64,000 nucleotides of DNA from positions 305,924,565 to 305,988,564 of the forward strand of contig NC_133648.1 in the NCBI RefSeq assembly GCF_009905375.1, read 5' to 3'. The number at the start of each line of letters is the position of its first letter. Within the stretch, counting starts at the first letter, position 1. Below the pieces are notes generated by a model. It was not told the origin of the DNA. It saw only the letters and a list, made by a program, of their open reading frames with translations, and did not search any database. Position numbers and translations under genes: made by a program. Below are positions 1 to 9,263 of the stretch, one piece after another. Origin of the DNA: Apium graveolens (lineage: Eukaryota; Streptophyta; Magnoliopsida; Apiales; Apiaceae).

Positions 1-1
1 T

Positions 2-3000
2 TACCCGAGGGGCATAGTTGAGGATGTGCTCGTCAAGGTGGATAAGCTCTTCTTTCCAGCAAATTTTGTTATTCTGGATTTTGAGGAAGATAAGAAGATT
101 CCCATAATCTTGGGAAGGCCTTTCTTGGCTACTGGCCGTACCTTGATAGATGTGCAAAACGGTGAACTTACTATGCGGGTCCAAGATCAGGATGTGACCT
201 TCAATGTATTCAAGGCAATGAAATTCCCTACAGAAGATGAGGAGTGCTTAAAAATGGATGTGATTGATTCTGCGGTTACTTCGGAACTCGATCACATGCT
301 AATGTCTGATGCATTGGAAAAGGCCTTAGTGGGGGATTTTGACAGCGATGATGAAGATAGCAACGAGCAATTACAATATCTGAACGCTTCTCCCTGGAAG
401 CGAAAGCTGGACATACCATTTGAATCTCTTGGTACTTCTGACCTCAAGAACGCTGAAGGGAAGCTCAAACCATCAATAGAGGAAGCACCTACCTTGGAGC
501 TCAAACCATTACCTGAACACTTGAGGTATGCTTTTTTAGGTGATTCATCTACGTTACCTGTTATTATTTCATCTGACCTTTCAGGTAGTGAGGAAGACAA
601 GCTCTTAAGGATTTTGAGAGAATTCAAATCGGCTATAGGATGGACCATAGCAGACATCAAGGGGATAAGTCCTTCATATTGTATGCATAAAATTCTGCTA
701 GAGGAAGGTAGTAAGCCAACTGTGGAACAACAGCGAAGATTGAATCCCATCATGAAGGAGGTGGTGAAGAAAGAAATTCTGAAATGGCTAGATGCAGGCA
801 TCATTTATCCTATTTCTGACAGCTCGTGGGTTAGCCCCGTACAATGTGTACCTAAGAAGGGAGGTATCACTGTGGTTGCAAATGAAAAGAATGAGCTCAT
901 CCCTACTCGAACAGTTACAGGATGGAGAGTATGCATGGATTATAGAAAATTGAACAAAGCCACAAGGAAGGATCACTTCCCTCTTCCATTTATTGATCAG
1001 ATGCTTGACAGATTGGCGGGTCATGAGTATTTTTGTCTTCTGGATGGTTATTCCGGGTATAATCAGATTTGTATTGCACCAGAGGATCAGGAAAAGACTA
1101 CCTTCACTTGTCCATTTGGCACATTTGCTTTTCGCAAAGTTTCGTTTGGGTTATGTGGCGCCCCGTCCACTTTTCAGAGATGTATGATGGCTATATTCTC
1201 TGACATGATAGGAAATAACGTCGAAGTGTTCATGGATGACTTCTCCGTCTTTGGACACTCATATGATGAATGTTTGAATAATCTGCGTGCCGTACTCAAA
1301 AGATGTGTGGAAACTAATTTGGTGCTTAATTGGGAGAAATGTCATTTTATGGTGCGTGAAGGCATTATCCTTGGGCATAAGGTCTCTAGCAAGGGTCTGG
1401 AGGTGGAAAAGGCCAAGGTGGGAGTCATTGAAAATCTTCCCCCACCCAATTCTGTGAAAGGAATCCGTAGTTTTCTTGGTCATGCGGGTTTTTATCGGCG
1501 ATTCATCAAGGACTTTTCAAAGATATCTAAGCCGTTGTGCAATTTGCTTGAGAAAGATGTGCCTTTCAAATTTGATGATGAATGTTTGGCAGCATTCGAG
1601 ACTCTCAAGGAGAGTTTGATCACGGCACCAGTCATTACAGCACCAGATTGGACAGAACCATTTGAGATGATGTGTGATGCGAGTGATTATGCGGTAGGTG
1701 CAGTTCTGGGACAGCGCAAGAAAAATCTCTTCCATGTGGTCTACTATGCGAGTAAGACTTTAAATGGTGCCCAATTGAACTACACCACTACTGAGAAGGA
1801 GCTTTTGGCTATAGTCTTTGGCTTTGAGAAATTTCGATCTTATCTGCTTGGTACGAAAGTAACAGTATTCACTGATCATGCAGCTATTCGCTATCTGGTT
1901 TCTAAGAAGGATTCGAAGCCGAGACTCATTCGTTGGGTGCTTTTACTTCAGGAATTTGAGTTAGAGATCAAAGATAGAAAAGGTACTGAGAATCAAGTAG
2001 CTGACCATCTCTCTAGGTTGGAGAATCCCGATCCTACTTCACAAGATAGGACGTTAATCAATGAATCTTTTCCGGATGAGCAGTTGTTTGCAATTCAGGA
2101 GGAAGAACCATGGTTTGCAGATATTGTAAACTATCTCGTCAGCAATATAATGCCTCTTAATTTGACATCCGCTCAAAAGAAGAAGTTTCTGCATGAGGTG
2201 AAGTGGTATATGTGGGATGAACCATATTTGTTTAGACAGGGAGCTGACCAGATCATCAGGAGATGTATCCCGTTCTGTGAGACGGAGGGGATATTACGAG
2301 ACTGCCATTCCACGGTTTATGGGGGACACTATGGAGGTGAGAAGACGGCAGCTCGTATTCTGCAAGCAGGTTTTTTCTGGCCTACTTTGTTCAAGGATGC
2401 TCATCAGTTTGTTTTAAGGTGTGATCGTTGCCAAAGAGTGGGAAATTTGTCAAGGAAGGATGAAATGCCATTAAATGTGATGCTTGAAGTCGAGGTCTTT
2501 GATGTATGGGGAATCGATTTCATGGGGCCTTTTATCTCGTCTTGCAATAATCAGTACATCTTGCTGGCAGTCGATTATGTCTCAAAATGGGTCGAAGTTA
2601 AAGCTTTACCGAAAAATGATGCAAAGCCAGTACTAAATTTTCTTCATAAGCAAATTTTCACAAGGTTTGGAACACCTCGGGTAATCATAAGTGATGAAGG
2701 ATCGCATTTTTGCAACCGTAAGTTCACTTCTATGATGCAGCATTATAATGTGAATCATCGAGTAGCTACTGCCTATCATCCGCAAACAAATGGTCAAGCG
2801 GAAGTGTCTAACAGAGAGATAAAGCGTATTCTAGAGAAGGTTGTTTGTCCGTCAAGGAAGGATTGGTCTTTAAAGCTCGATGAAGCTGTTTGGGCTTACA
2901 GAACAGCATACAAAACTCCACTTGGGATGTCACCGTTTCAGTTGGTGTACGGTAAGGGATGTCATCTATCGGCGGAGCTTGAGCATAAGGCCTACTGGGC

Positions 3001-3394
3001 ATTGAAGAAATTGAACCTGGATTTAGATGCAGCTGGTAAGAAAAGAATGCTTCAGCTTAATGAACTTGATGAATTTCGACTTCAAGCGTACGAGAATAAC
3101 AAAATGTATAAGGAAAAGGTGAAGAGGTGGCACGATAGGAAGCTACATCCTAAGTTATTTGTGCCTGGACAACAAGTTCTTTTATTCAACTCTCGGCTCC
3201 GACTTTTTCCTGGGAAGTTGAAATCAAGGTGGTCTGGACCTTTTATTGTCAAAACTGTGTTTCCACATGGAGCGGTGGAAATTTTTGAGAATGATTCGGA
3301 CCAAGCATTCAAGGTTAACTGTCAGCGGTTGAAGCACTACTATGGGGACATGGCAAACCGAGAAGTGGTTAGTGCCATTTTGTTGACTACTTGA
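2..3394 (+). CDS. Athila pol polyprotein (partial: protease end, RT, RNase H, integrase)
   Basis: The frame is open from base 2 at the window edge to a TGA at 3392-3394, so the true start lies outside; residue numbers here count from the GTG at 26. The N-terminus is the C-terminal half of a retropepsin ([14 protein letters not shown], residues 25-38). Reverse transcriptase spans about 215-400 with the catalytic LLDGYSG (D340) and FMDD (402-405). RNase H follows at about 545-665 ([10 protein letters not shown], then FTDHAA). Integrase has a zinc-binding H761/H768/C799/C802 set and catalytic D831, D890 and E926, a D,D(35)E spacing. No chromodomain follows. The product makes cDNA from element RNA and inserts it into the genome. 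There is no stop or frameshift, unlike every other pol in the window, so this copy may be young. Not recognised as a host gene. Confidence 0.93.
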   Translation, partial: YPRGIVEDVLVKVDKLFFPANFVILDFEEDKKIPIILGRPFLATGRTLIDVQNGELTMRVQDQDVTFNVFKAMKFPTEDEECLKMDVIDSAVTSELDHMLMSDALEKALVGDFDSDDEDSNEQLQYLNASPWKRKLDIPFESLGTSDLKNAEGKLKPSIEEAPTLELKPLPEHLRYAFLGDSSTLPVIISSDLSGSEEDKLLRILREFKSAIGWTIADIKGISPSYCMHKILLEEGSKPTVEQQRRLNPIMKEVVKKEILKWLDAGIIYPISDSSWVSPVQCVPKKGGITVVANEKNELIPTRTVTGWRVCMDYRKLNKATRKDHFPLPFIDQMLDRLAGHEYFCLLDGYSGYNQICIAPEDQEKTTFTCPFGTFAFRKVSFGLCGAPSTFQRCMMAIFSDMIGNNVEVFMDDFSVFGHSYDECLNNLRAVLKRCVETNLVLNWEKCHFMVREGIILGHKVSSKGLEVEKAKVGVIENLPPPNSVKGIRSFLGHAGFYRRFIKDFSKISKPLCNLLEKDVPFKFDDECLAAFETLKESLITAPVITAPDWTEPFEMMCDASDYAVGAVLGQRKKNLFHVVYYASKTLNGAQLNYTTTEKELLAIVFGFEKFRSYLLGTKVTVFTDHAAIRYLVSKKDSKPRLIRWVLLLQEFELEIKDRKGTENQVADHLSRLENPDPTSQDRTLINESFPDEQLFAIQEEEPWFADIVNYLVSNIMPLNLTSAQKKKFLHEVKWYMWDEPYLFRQGADQIIRRCIPFCETEGILRDCHSTVYGGHYGGEKTAARILQAGFFWPTLFKDAHQFVLRCDRCQRVGNLSRKDEMPLNVMLEVEVFDVWGIDFMGPFISSCNNQYILLAVDYVSKWVEVKALPKNDAKPVLNFLHKQIFTRFGTPRVIISDEGSHFCNRKFTSMMQHYNVNHRVATAYHPQTNGQAEVSNREIKRILEKVVCPSRKDWSLKLDEAVWAYRTAYKTPLGMSPFQLVYGKGCHLSAELEHKAYWALKKLNLDLDAAGKKRMLQLNELDEFRLQAYENNKMYKEKVKRWHDRKLHPKLFVPGQQVLLFNSRLRLFPGKLKSRWSGPFIVKTVFPHGAVEIFENDSDQAFKVNCQRLKHYYGDMANREVVSAILLTT

Positions 3395-3845
3395 GAAAGG
3401 TACGGAACGTCAAGCTAATGACGAAAAAGAAGCGCTGCGTGGGAGGCAACCCATGAATTGTTGTTACAGGAACCCTTAGAAGTTAATAACCTATCCAAAA
3501 ACACAAAAAAAATCAGAAAACAGGGGCTGAAAATTTTTTTTTCCAGAGACCCTCTGCGCGCCCGCGCAGCTATGCTGAGCGGCCGCGCAGGGGTCGAGTT
3601 CCAGAAAAATTTTTACAGTTCAGAAAAAAAAAAAACAAACAAAAACACAAAAACAGTTTTAGCCCATAAACCCACGAATTGTTCCCACTACCCCATCATT
3701 TTATCCCTTAATTCCCAAACCCTAATCTAATCCACACCCTATATATACATACACCTATCCTACATATCTCCCACAAAACTTCCTACACTTAAACCCTCTC
3801 ACAAACATCAAAAATCAGTTCTTACACACTTTTATTCACGAATCA
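3395..3845 (+). other. pol to env-like intergenic region of Athila
   Basis: This 451-base stretch holds no convincing gene. It contains one copy of the GC-rich double-palindrome unit (3554-3590), a run of A-rich sequence, and a TATA-like ctatatatac (3739-3748) about 100 bases before the env-like ORF. The TATA-like string could be an internal promoter or chance; the env-like ORF of such elements is usually assumed to be expressed from a spliced RNA. Confidence 0.5.
3554..3590 (+). repeat. GC-rich double-palindrome unit, copy 1
   Basis: A 37-bp unit that also occurs twice in the 3' LTR (6405-6441 and 6446-6482). It begins with CTGCGCGCCCGCGCAG, a perfect 7-bp inverted repeat around CC, followed by a second, one-mismatch palindrome ending in GCCGCGCAG. 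It stands out strongly from the AT-rich surroundings. Confidence 0.85.
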
Positions 3846-5018
3846 GTGGCACCCAAGAGAGCACGCACTATTGACAGCAGCAGCACAATTCCTACTGCTG
3901 ATTCATCGAGGGGTACTGCTGCAAGGCCTCGGTTAACTGACAGAGCTGCGGAGGAGGAGTACACTAGGCTGTTGGGGAAGCCGATTCTGAAGGAGAGGGG
4001 GTTTTTACCATCAGGGAGGGATGGTGAGTTGTTGCCCATGATTGCAGAGAAGGGGTGGATAGCTTTTTGTGAGTCACCCGAAGCAGTACCGATGAGCGTT
4101 GTTCGCGAGTTCTACGCGAACGCGAAGGCTGAAAAGAATGGGTTTTCTGTAGTCCGTGGGCTAACGGTTGATTATCATCCTGCGGCGATTCGCCGTGTGA
4201 TTGGACAGCGAGAGAGGAAGCCCGAGGAGGAGAACTGGAATGAAAAGACTGCTGAGGATTTTGACTTGGATTTGATTTGTGCGACTCTCTGTCGACCGGG
4301 CACAGTTTGGACCCGCAGTCCAGGCAATAATGAGTATCGTCACTTTCCGGCAATCACCATGAACAGGTATGCCCGTGCATGGAATGCATTTATATGTGCT
4401 AATATTTTGCCTTCTTCACATGCACACGAGGTCACAGTTGAGAGAGCACAGTTGTTGTGGGGAATTCTGCATGATGAGTACTATGTGGACCTTGGTGAGT
4501 TTATCTACCAAGGAATTCTGAAGTTTTTGAGGGGAGCAAAGCATATGAACATCCCTTATGCATCCACGGTTACGAAGCTATGCCGAGCAGTGAGAGTGAA
4601 CTGGCCGACTCATGAGCAGTTGCAGTTGCCAGCAGCTCCGATAGATTATGGCACTCTGAATGGGATGCAGGAGTGGACATGTGGTGAGCCTGAGGAGCAT
4701 GGGCTGGGTTATCATCTTCCAGGAGGGCGTCCAGCACGAGGTGCTACTATGGCTAGGCCAGGGCGTGGTGAGGCTGGTTCTTCGAGAGCTCAGGAGGGTG
4801 CTGGGATGGGTGATACCCAATATAGGAGGCTTTCACGGCGGATGGATGCCATGTATGAGACGCAGAGCAGGTTTGCTCAGGAGCTCACCCTTGCGTTAGG
4901 GACTGCTTTTCGAGGCCTTGGAGCTGATATCCAGTGGCCAGTTTTTGGTGAGGACTCTGCATACCCGCCGCCTGATACTCCACCCACTGAGGGTGATGAT
5001 GATGATGACTCCGAGTAG
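3846..5018 (+). CDS. Athila env-like / putative plant transposon protein
   Basis: A 390-codon open frame after pol, the position of the env-like ORF in Athila elements. It begins with the basic MAPKRAR-type N-terminus, but the initiating codon is GTG (3846-3848) and no ATG lies just upstream in frame, so the start codon was probably lost by an A-to-G change; the next in-frame ATG is about 65 codons on. The middle (about residues 150-260) has the pattern of the plant transposon protein domain: ARAWNAFICANILPSSH, then LLWGILHDEYYVDLGEFIY. The C-terminus is low complexity, rich in G, R and P, and ends in an acidic D/E tail. I see no clear signal peptide or transmembrane segment. It may be a particle or accessory protein; its function is not known. 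Confidence 0.8.
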   Translation: MAPKRARTIDSSSTIPTADSSRGTAARPRLTDRAAEEEYTRLLGKPILKERGFLPSGRDGELLPMIAEKGWIAFCESPEAVPMSVVREFYANAKAEKNGFSVVRGLTVDYHPAAIRRVIGQRERKPEEENWNEKTAEDFDLDLICATLCRPGTVWTRSPGNNEYRHFPAITMNRYARAWNAFICANILPSSHAHEVTVERAQLLWGILHDEYYVDLGEFIYQGILKFLRGAKHMNIPYASTVTKLCRAVRVNWPTHEQLQLPAAPIDYGTLNGMQEWTCGEPEEHGLGYHLPGGRPARGATMARPGRGEAGSSRAQEGAGMGDTQYRRLSRRMDAMYETQSRFAQELTLALGTAFRGLGADIQWPVFGEDSAYPPPDTPPTEGDDDDDSE

Positions 5019-5070
5019 GTATACCCTGTGTTCCTTTCTACTACTTTCACTGAGGACAGTGAAGATTTTT

Positions 5071-5080
5071 AGTTTGGGGG
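5071..5080 (+). promoter_or_regulatory. duplicate polypurine tract copy
   Basis: The string agtttggggg lies 53 bases after the env-like stop codon. It is identical to the tract at 6151-6160 that abuts the 3' LTR. Both are preceded, exactly 20 bases earlier, by tgaggaca (5051 and 6131). It may prime a second plus-strand start or be a relic of a duplication. Confidence 0.65.
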
Positions 5081-6150
5081 TGGTAGTTAAGGAATATTGT
5101 GTGTGTGTCATTTAGTTGCATATTCATGATAGTTTAGTTCATATAGTTGCATAATTTATGCCATTTAGTTTTTTTTTATGAATGTCATGTAGCTCATGCA
5201 TTTACCATGATCCCTTTTGCAATAAGTTATCGACTGAATTGTGATATTGATGCGAGTGTAGTGATAGCATTAAAGTGATATTAAGTTGTGTAGGTTGATA
5301 TGCATGCTAGAAATAATTGTAAGTCCACTAAGTCTTAAAGAATGCGTAAGGGCTAGATTGTTGTTATGATTTGGTTGTTTTCAAGGTCAATCTACTTATT
5401 ATGCTTAGAATTCGATTATAGGTTCTTAGTGATAAAGACATGAAAAAAGAAAAAAATTTGGAGAAAAAAATATGGAAGTTGTTGCTAGTTGTGGCTAGGC
5501 GTCAAATGGCTAGTAGCCGGCTCGCATATGTTGCGAGTAGTCTAGGGTTGAGCAAGATGGAGCGAAACGCACTTGCTCAGAAGTTATTAAAAAAAATATA
5601 TATATTTTGGTATAATTGATCAAGAGTGGGCTCTTTGGTATTCGAGTTATTAAGTTCTTAGGGGACTTTGTGCCTAGTGACCTAAGGCTTTTAGAGTCTG
5701 GGATCCGCTAACCTAACGCTCGTTACATGGATACCATTGTATAAGTCTTTTATGGACCTCACTCATTGCACGTCAAATAAGCATTTGAGTTGTACATAAA
5801 AAGCACGATTCCGTAGTAAGCTCCAGAGTTCTTGTAGTGTTGTATATCACTTTGTGCCTAGAATTTTTATTCTTTGTATAATCGTAGGATTGCCTTGAGG
5901 ATAGTCTAGTCATAATAATTGGTCTAGTTTCGAAGCATATCTGTTAAGCATTTGCACACACCACGTTTCTGGCTGTATGTCCTTTGCATGAGTTTATTGA
6001 TCTTTAGTTGTCTAACTGCATTCGTTGAGATGTGACAATTTGGTTGGTTAATTGTAGTAAGGGGGATCGTTGCATTTTCATATAGATTGCATTCATGCAT
6101 ATTTTTATTTGTTTTTGAGTCTGTGACGCTTGAGGACAAGCATCGATTTA
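5081..6150 (+). other. Athila 3' non-coding region
   Basis: About 1.07 kb between the two polypurine-tract copies. It holds A-rich runs (about 5440-5480 and 5588-5610) but no ORF that resembles a known protein. Nothing else was recognised. Confidence 0.6.
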
Positions 6151-6160
6151 AGTTTGGGGG
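6151..6160 (+). promoter_or_regulatory. polypurine tract of the Athila element
   Basis: agtttggggg directly abuts the LTR start TGTGATAAG at 6161, the expected place for the plus-strand primer of reverse transcription. Confidence 0.85.
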
Positions 6161-6404
6161 TGTGATAAGTGGCATTTTATACCACTTAGAACGTCTTAAA
6201 ATGGCTTAAATTGGTGTCTTGAAATCAAGTATTTTGTGTATTGATGCGTTTTTCTAGTGTTTATGCATTTCAGGGTATTAGTTGCATTTCGGGGGAGGAA
6301 TCATCAAGAATAAACCTTGGCATGTGTTCACCATTGCGAGAGGAAATGAATGGGCAGATTACGGCGAAGAAACGGAGCAAACCTGGATTTTTTCCAGTAG
6401 AGGC

Positions 6405-6482
6405 CTGCGCGCCCGCGCAGCAATGCTGAGCGGCCGCGCAGCAACCTGCGCGCCCGCGCAGCTATGCTGAGCGGCCGCGCAG
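6405..6482 (+). repeat. GC-rich double-palindrome units, copies 2 and 3 (tandem)
   Basis: Two 37-bp units at 6405-6441 and 6446-6482, separated by four bases, differ at one position from each other (caatg against ctatg). The second is identical to copy 1 at 3554-3590. They lie in U3, just upstream of the TATA-like box, and can each fold into two short GC hairpins. Confidence 0.88.
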
Positions 6483-6563
6483 GGTCGGGGGAAAAGATAA
6501 ATTATTTTAGACTTCTACTTCTGTTTGGCTTCCAACTTCTATGTAATCTGAGTTTTATGGGAC

Positions 6564-6574
6564 TATTATATAGG
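6564..6574 (+). promoter_or_regulatory. TATA-like box in the Athila LTR
   Basis: tattatatagg is the best TATA match in the LTR and lies about 400 bases from its start, a usual U3/R position. Found by eye only. Confidence 0.45.
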
Positions 6575-7625
6575 TAGATTTGAGACGTTTTCACAGAGAG
6601 TATTAAGGGGATTATGTTTTAGATTGTGTTTTACGCAAGAAGCGAAGGAGATAAGGAAGAAGACCGATTTAGCACACCGCAACGAAGAGGGAGCATATTT
6701 TCTTGTGATTCTTGTTTCGTTGTAACGTTGGATGCTAGTTTTCTTGCTTTGACTTATTTACTCTTGTGACGTACTCTGTTTTAATATAATTAGTTTAGTT
6801 ATTATTTTCTTGTGTTTGTTTATCATGATTTCATATGAACCCATGATGGCGATAAGTTCTATTATGGGCTAATCGTGATCATGGGGTTGCAACGAATTTA
6901 TTATGGAATTCTTTAGTTAATTGTTTAATACTTTAGTGTGTGATGATTGCATGATATCTAGTATTGGTTGTGCGTATTCGTCTTATGTGCGTCGCGAACA
7001 TATAAGATAGGGTGTTAATCTCTTGTGAAGCAACGATGGATCTTGAGATTTAGAACTTGCCATGCTAGCATAGGTTCATGTACGTTGTGCATGATTAGTG
7101 GGTAACTCTAACAGTTTTATTTGCCCTATGTAATCAAAAGGAATAACTTGTGCTTAAATCGTTGTGTTGTCAATTTCTGTAGACATATAGGAACTCAACA
7201 TAATTGATGACTATTCAACTTCTATCTTAATTGTGGATGCTTGGTAGAATGGTATTAGTACAATGAAAGTTGGCTTTTATTAGTTTCGTGTTATTCGATT
7301 AATATCATCACTGTCACATGCTAAAGGTAATAACAATGGCTATAGAAGGAAGTAATAATGAAGTTGTGATCTCATGAGTGTTTTATTATTGATAAATTGA
7401 AGTGTTAGTTAAGTGGTTAATTAAGTAGTTAATTATAGTTAATATTTAATCAACAATTTTAAGTGTTATTATCTTAACATTGAGAAGTAATCATACATTG
7501 GTGAGTGAGTTTAATTAGACAATAATTTAGTCTGAGTCTCTGAGGGAACGAACTAGAAAGTATTCTATATTACTTGCGAACGCGTATACTTGCGTGAATA
7601 TTAGCGCGTGTTTTCGCCCTAACAC

Positions 7626-8298
7626 TGTTCACGGGTGACGTGGATCTCTCCACAAATAAAGAAAGAAGAAGAAGAAAAGGGATAAGAGAAGAAGAGGATA
7701 TTTCAAAAGAACACGATCAATCCAGAAACGTGAACTTTGAATCTCAAATTGCTTAGATCAATCCAGAAACTAAGTAATTCGAATCTAACCTTCAAAACAA
7801 TCCAGTAATTGAAGTTTAGAGGGAAGAAAAACTATTCATAGTTTATCTCAAAACAAAAGTTTTATATCATCCATTGTCTCTAAAAGATTACATGAGAGGA
7901 GTATTTATAGGCTTAGACAATAACCCAAACCCTATAGGATTCCAAGAGAAATCCAATATCAGCTTGAATTAGCCAATATATGAATCCTTTCAGGAAACAA
8001 ATTTAAAAATCAAACCCGAATAGAAAAAAGACAAAAACCAAATCCAAATAGGAAAATAAAATCCTAAGTGCTTAAAACAAGAAAAACCCTTTCAAGTGAA
8101 AGGTAAAAACTTGCAAGCAAAATTCTAATTAATAATTATATAATAATCAGCTACTTGTCCAACTTCATGCATCGCTCCTTTATTCCTTGTTGTCCAAGTA
8201 AGCTTCATAACCAATGTTTGCATCCTCTCCAATTGAACATCACCACAAGTACGCATAACCAAATCCAAATTAACATATTCATTCCTTGATCCTCATCA
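7626..8298 (-). mobile_element. 3' LTR of the gag-only element
   Basis: On the minus strand it begins TGATGAGGATC directly after the purine tract and ends near GTGAACA. A TATA-like cctataaatactcc lies at about 7902-7915 on that strand, followed by a pyrimidine-rich leader. The end at 7626 is the least certain point because the Athila LTR abuts it. Confidence 0.65.
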
Positions 8299-8312
8299 TT
8301 CTCCTCTCCTTT
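8299..8312 (-). promoter_or_regulatory. polypurine tract of the gag-only element
   Basis: On the minus strand AAAGGAGAGGAGAA immediately precedes the LTR start TGATGAGG. Confidence 0.7.
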
Positions 8313-9095
8313 GAAGAAAATTCGCCCTCGAGTTCTAAAGTATTTAAGAATAAGCACACAACGAGGTGATTTCTCGTAGAACTTGAAAGCTTTGAATTGC
8401 AATTCCATGACCAGTATCTTAGGAAGTAAACTAGAAAGAATAAGATAGTTTGTTGAGATAGGTGCATTCAACGAGTTCTCTACCCCTAGAAAATCAATGT
8501 GTTCCACGATGATGATGTTGTTTTCCTTGTACACAACCTCTTTAGTTTGGAACATATCCTCGAGTACCTTTTTCTCTTTAACCATGTCATGACACACAAG
8601 TTTAAGAGATGTATCTATTTGATTTTCTTCAACAACCAAGAATTTATCATCAAGTGATTATCTTTCTTCATTCTTCTCTATCATAACTTCTTTTGTAACT
8701 GGTTTATCCTTTTCCTCCAAACTTGATGTAGTCGCCATATGTAACACATGGTAATCAACAACAAGATCCGCGACATTCTCCACACTGACAAAGTCTTCTT
8801 CTTTAGTTTCTTCTGAAAGAGTAAACTCATGAAGGGAAGACTTCAATTTCTCGTCTTGTTGAAAAGATTCAAATTCCAAAGCAAGATTGCATACACCATT
8901 AAACGAGATATATGGACTTGATTTAACCTTTCGATAAATAGGCAAATTCAATCCACGAATAAATCTTCCAATTTTAATTGTTTCCGTCTCCTTCAAGTCA
9001 CAAATAAGGCGCAATCTATAAAATTCAGAAGTATACTCGGAAACACTCATAGTACCTTGAGAGAGAGATGTCATCTTCATTATACATTCGAATTT
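8313..9095 (-). pseudogene. Ty3/gypsy-type gag fragment
   Basis: One reading frame runs from 9080 to the polypurine tract, broken by a single stop at 8658-8660. The first part has the retrotransposon gag pattern: LSQGTMSVSEYTSEFYRL followed by GRFIRGLNLPIYRKV, the C-terminal half of a gag capsid domain. The N-terminal half is missing, cut where the frame joins the LTR stump at about 9095. The second part (8639-8313) is not recognised and has no zinc knuckle or protease. The product would be a truncated capsid protein with no enzyme. It could be called TR-GAG-like, but a deletion derivative of a full gypsy element fits equally well. Confidence 0.65.
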
Positions 9096-9262
9096 ATAAT
9101 TATATAATAATCAGCTACTTGTCCAACTTCATGCATCGCTCCTTTATTCCTTGTTGTCCAAGTAAGCTTCATAACCAATGTTTGCATCCTCTCCAATTGA
9201 ACATCACCACAAGTACGCATAACCAAATACAAATTAACATATTCATTCCTTGATCCTCATCA
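9096..9262 (-). repeat. 5' LTR stump of the gag-only element
   Basis: This 167-bp segment repeats 8132-8298 in the same orientation with one difference seen by eye (accaaatc against accaaata). It is the outer edge of the LTR; the rest of the 5' LTR, the primer site and the gag N-terminus are deleted. Confidence 0.82.
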
Positions 9263-9263
9263 C

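Larger units (their letters stand above)
1..7624 (+). mobile_element. Ty3/gypsy Athila-type retrotransposon, 3' part
   Basis: The order pol, env-like ORF, polypurine tract, LTR reads on the plus strand, and the 5' LTR and gag lie left of the window. Integrase has no chromodomain after it, and the following ORF has the layout of the Athila env-like protein, which together place it in the Athila lineage. Pol is open throughout. The right end is taken at the CA of the terminal ACA (7624), one base before the next element, so the target duplication cannot be checked. Confidence 0.88.
6161..7624 (+). mobile_element. Athila 3' LTR
   Basis: A 1464-bp segment beginning TGTGATAAG right after the polypurine tract and ending CCCTAACA, giving matching TGT/ACA ends. 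A TATA-like tattatatagg lies at about 6564-6574, which puts U3 at about 6161-6600. The two GC-rich palindrome units sit 80-160 bases upstream of it. ORFs read across the GC-rich block (6241-6470) are by-products of the repeat and are not annotated as genes. Confidence 0.85.
7626..9262 (-). mobile_element. small gag-only LTR element, 5' part deleted
   Basis: On the minus strand the order is 5' LTR stump (9262-9096), gag fragment (9095-8313), polypurine tract (8312-8299) and 3' LTR (8298-7626). No pol is present, so this is a non-autonomous gag-containing element or a deletion derivative of a gypsy element. Its right end falls inside the extra ORF of copia O; its left end abuts the Athila LTR. 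The flanking 5-mers (aacac and catga) do not match, so at least one side was rearranged. Confidence 0.7.

Noticed and set aside
292..804. 170-codon ORF antisense to Athila pol
   Set aside because: It lies opposite a clearly coding pol frame, with no motif of its own.
3458..3730. ORF after Athila pol
   Set aside because: It covers the palindrome unit and A-rich runs, is low complexity and matches nothing recognisable.
6241..6470. Two overlapping ORFs in the Athila LTR
   Set aside because: They read through the GC-rich palindrome units in different frames and resemble each other only for that reason; no start context or family match.
8205..8639. Separate 144-codon gene on the minus strand
   Set aside because: It is in frame with the gag fragment upstream and runs through the polypurine tract into the LTR, so it is the tail of the gag region, not a gene.
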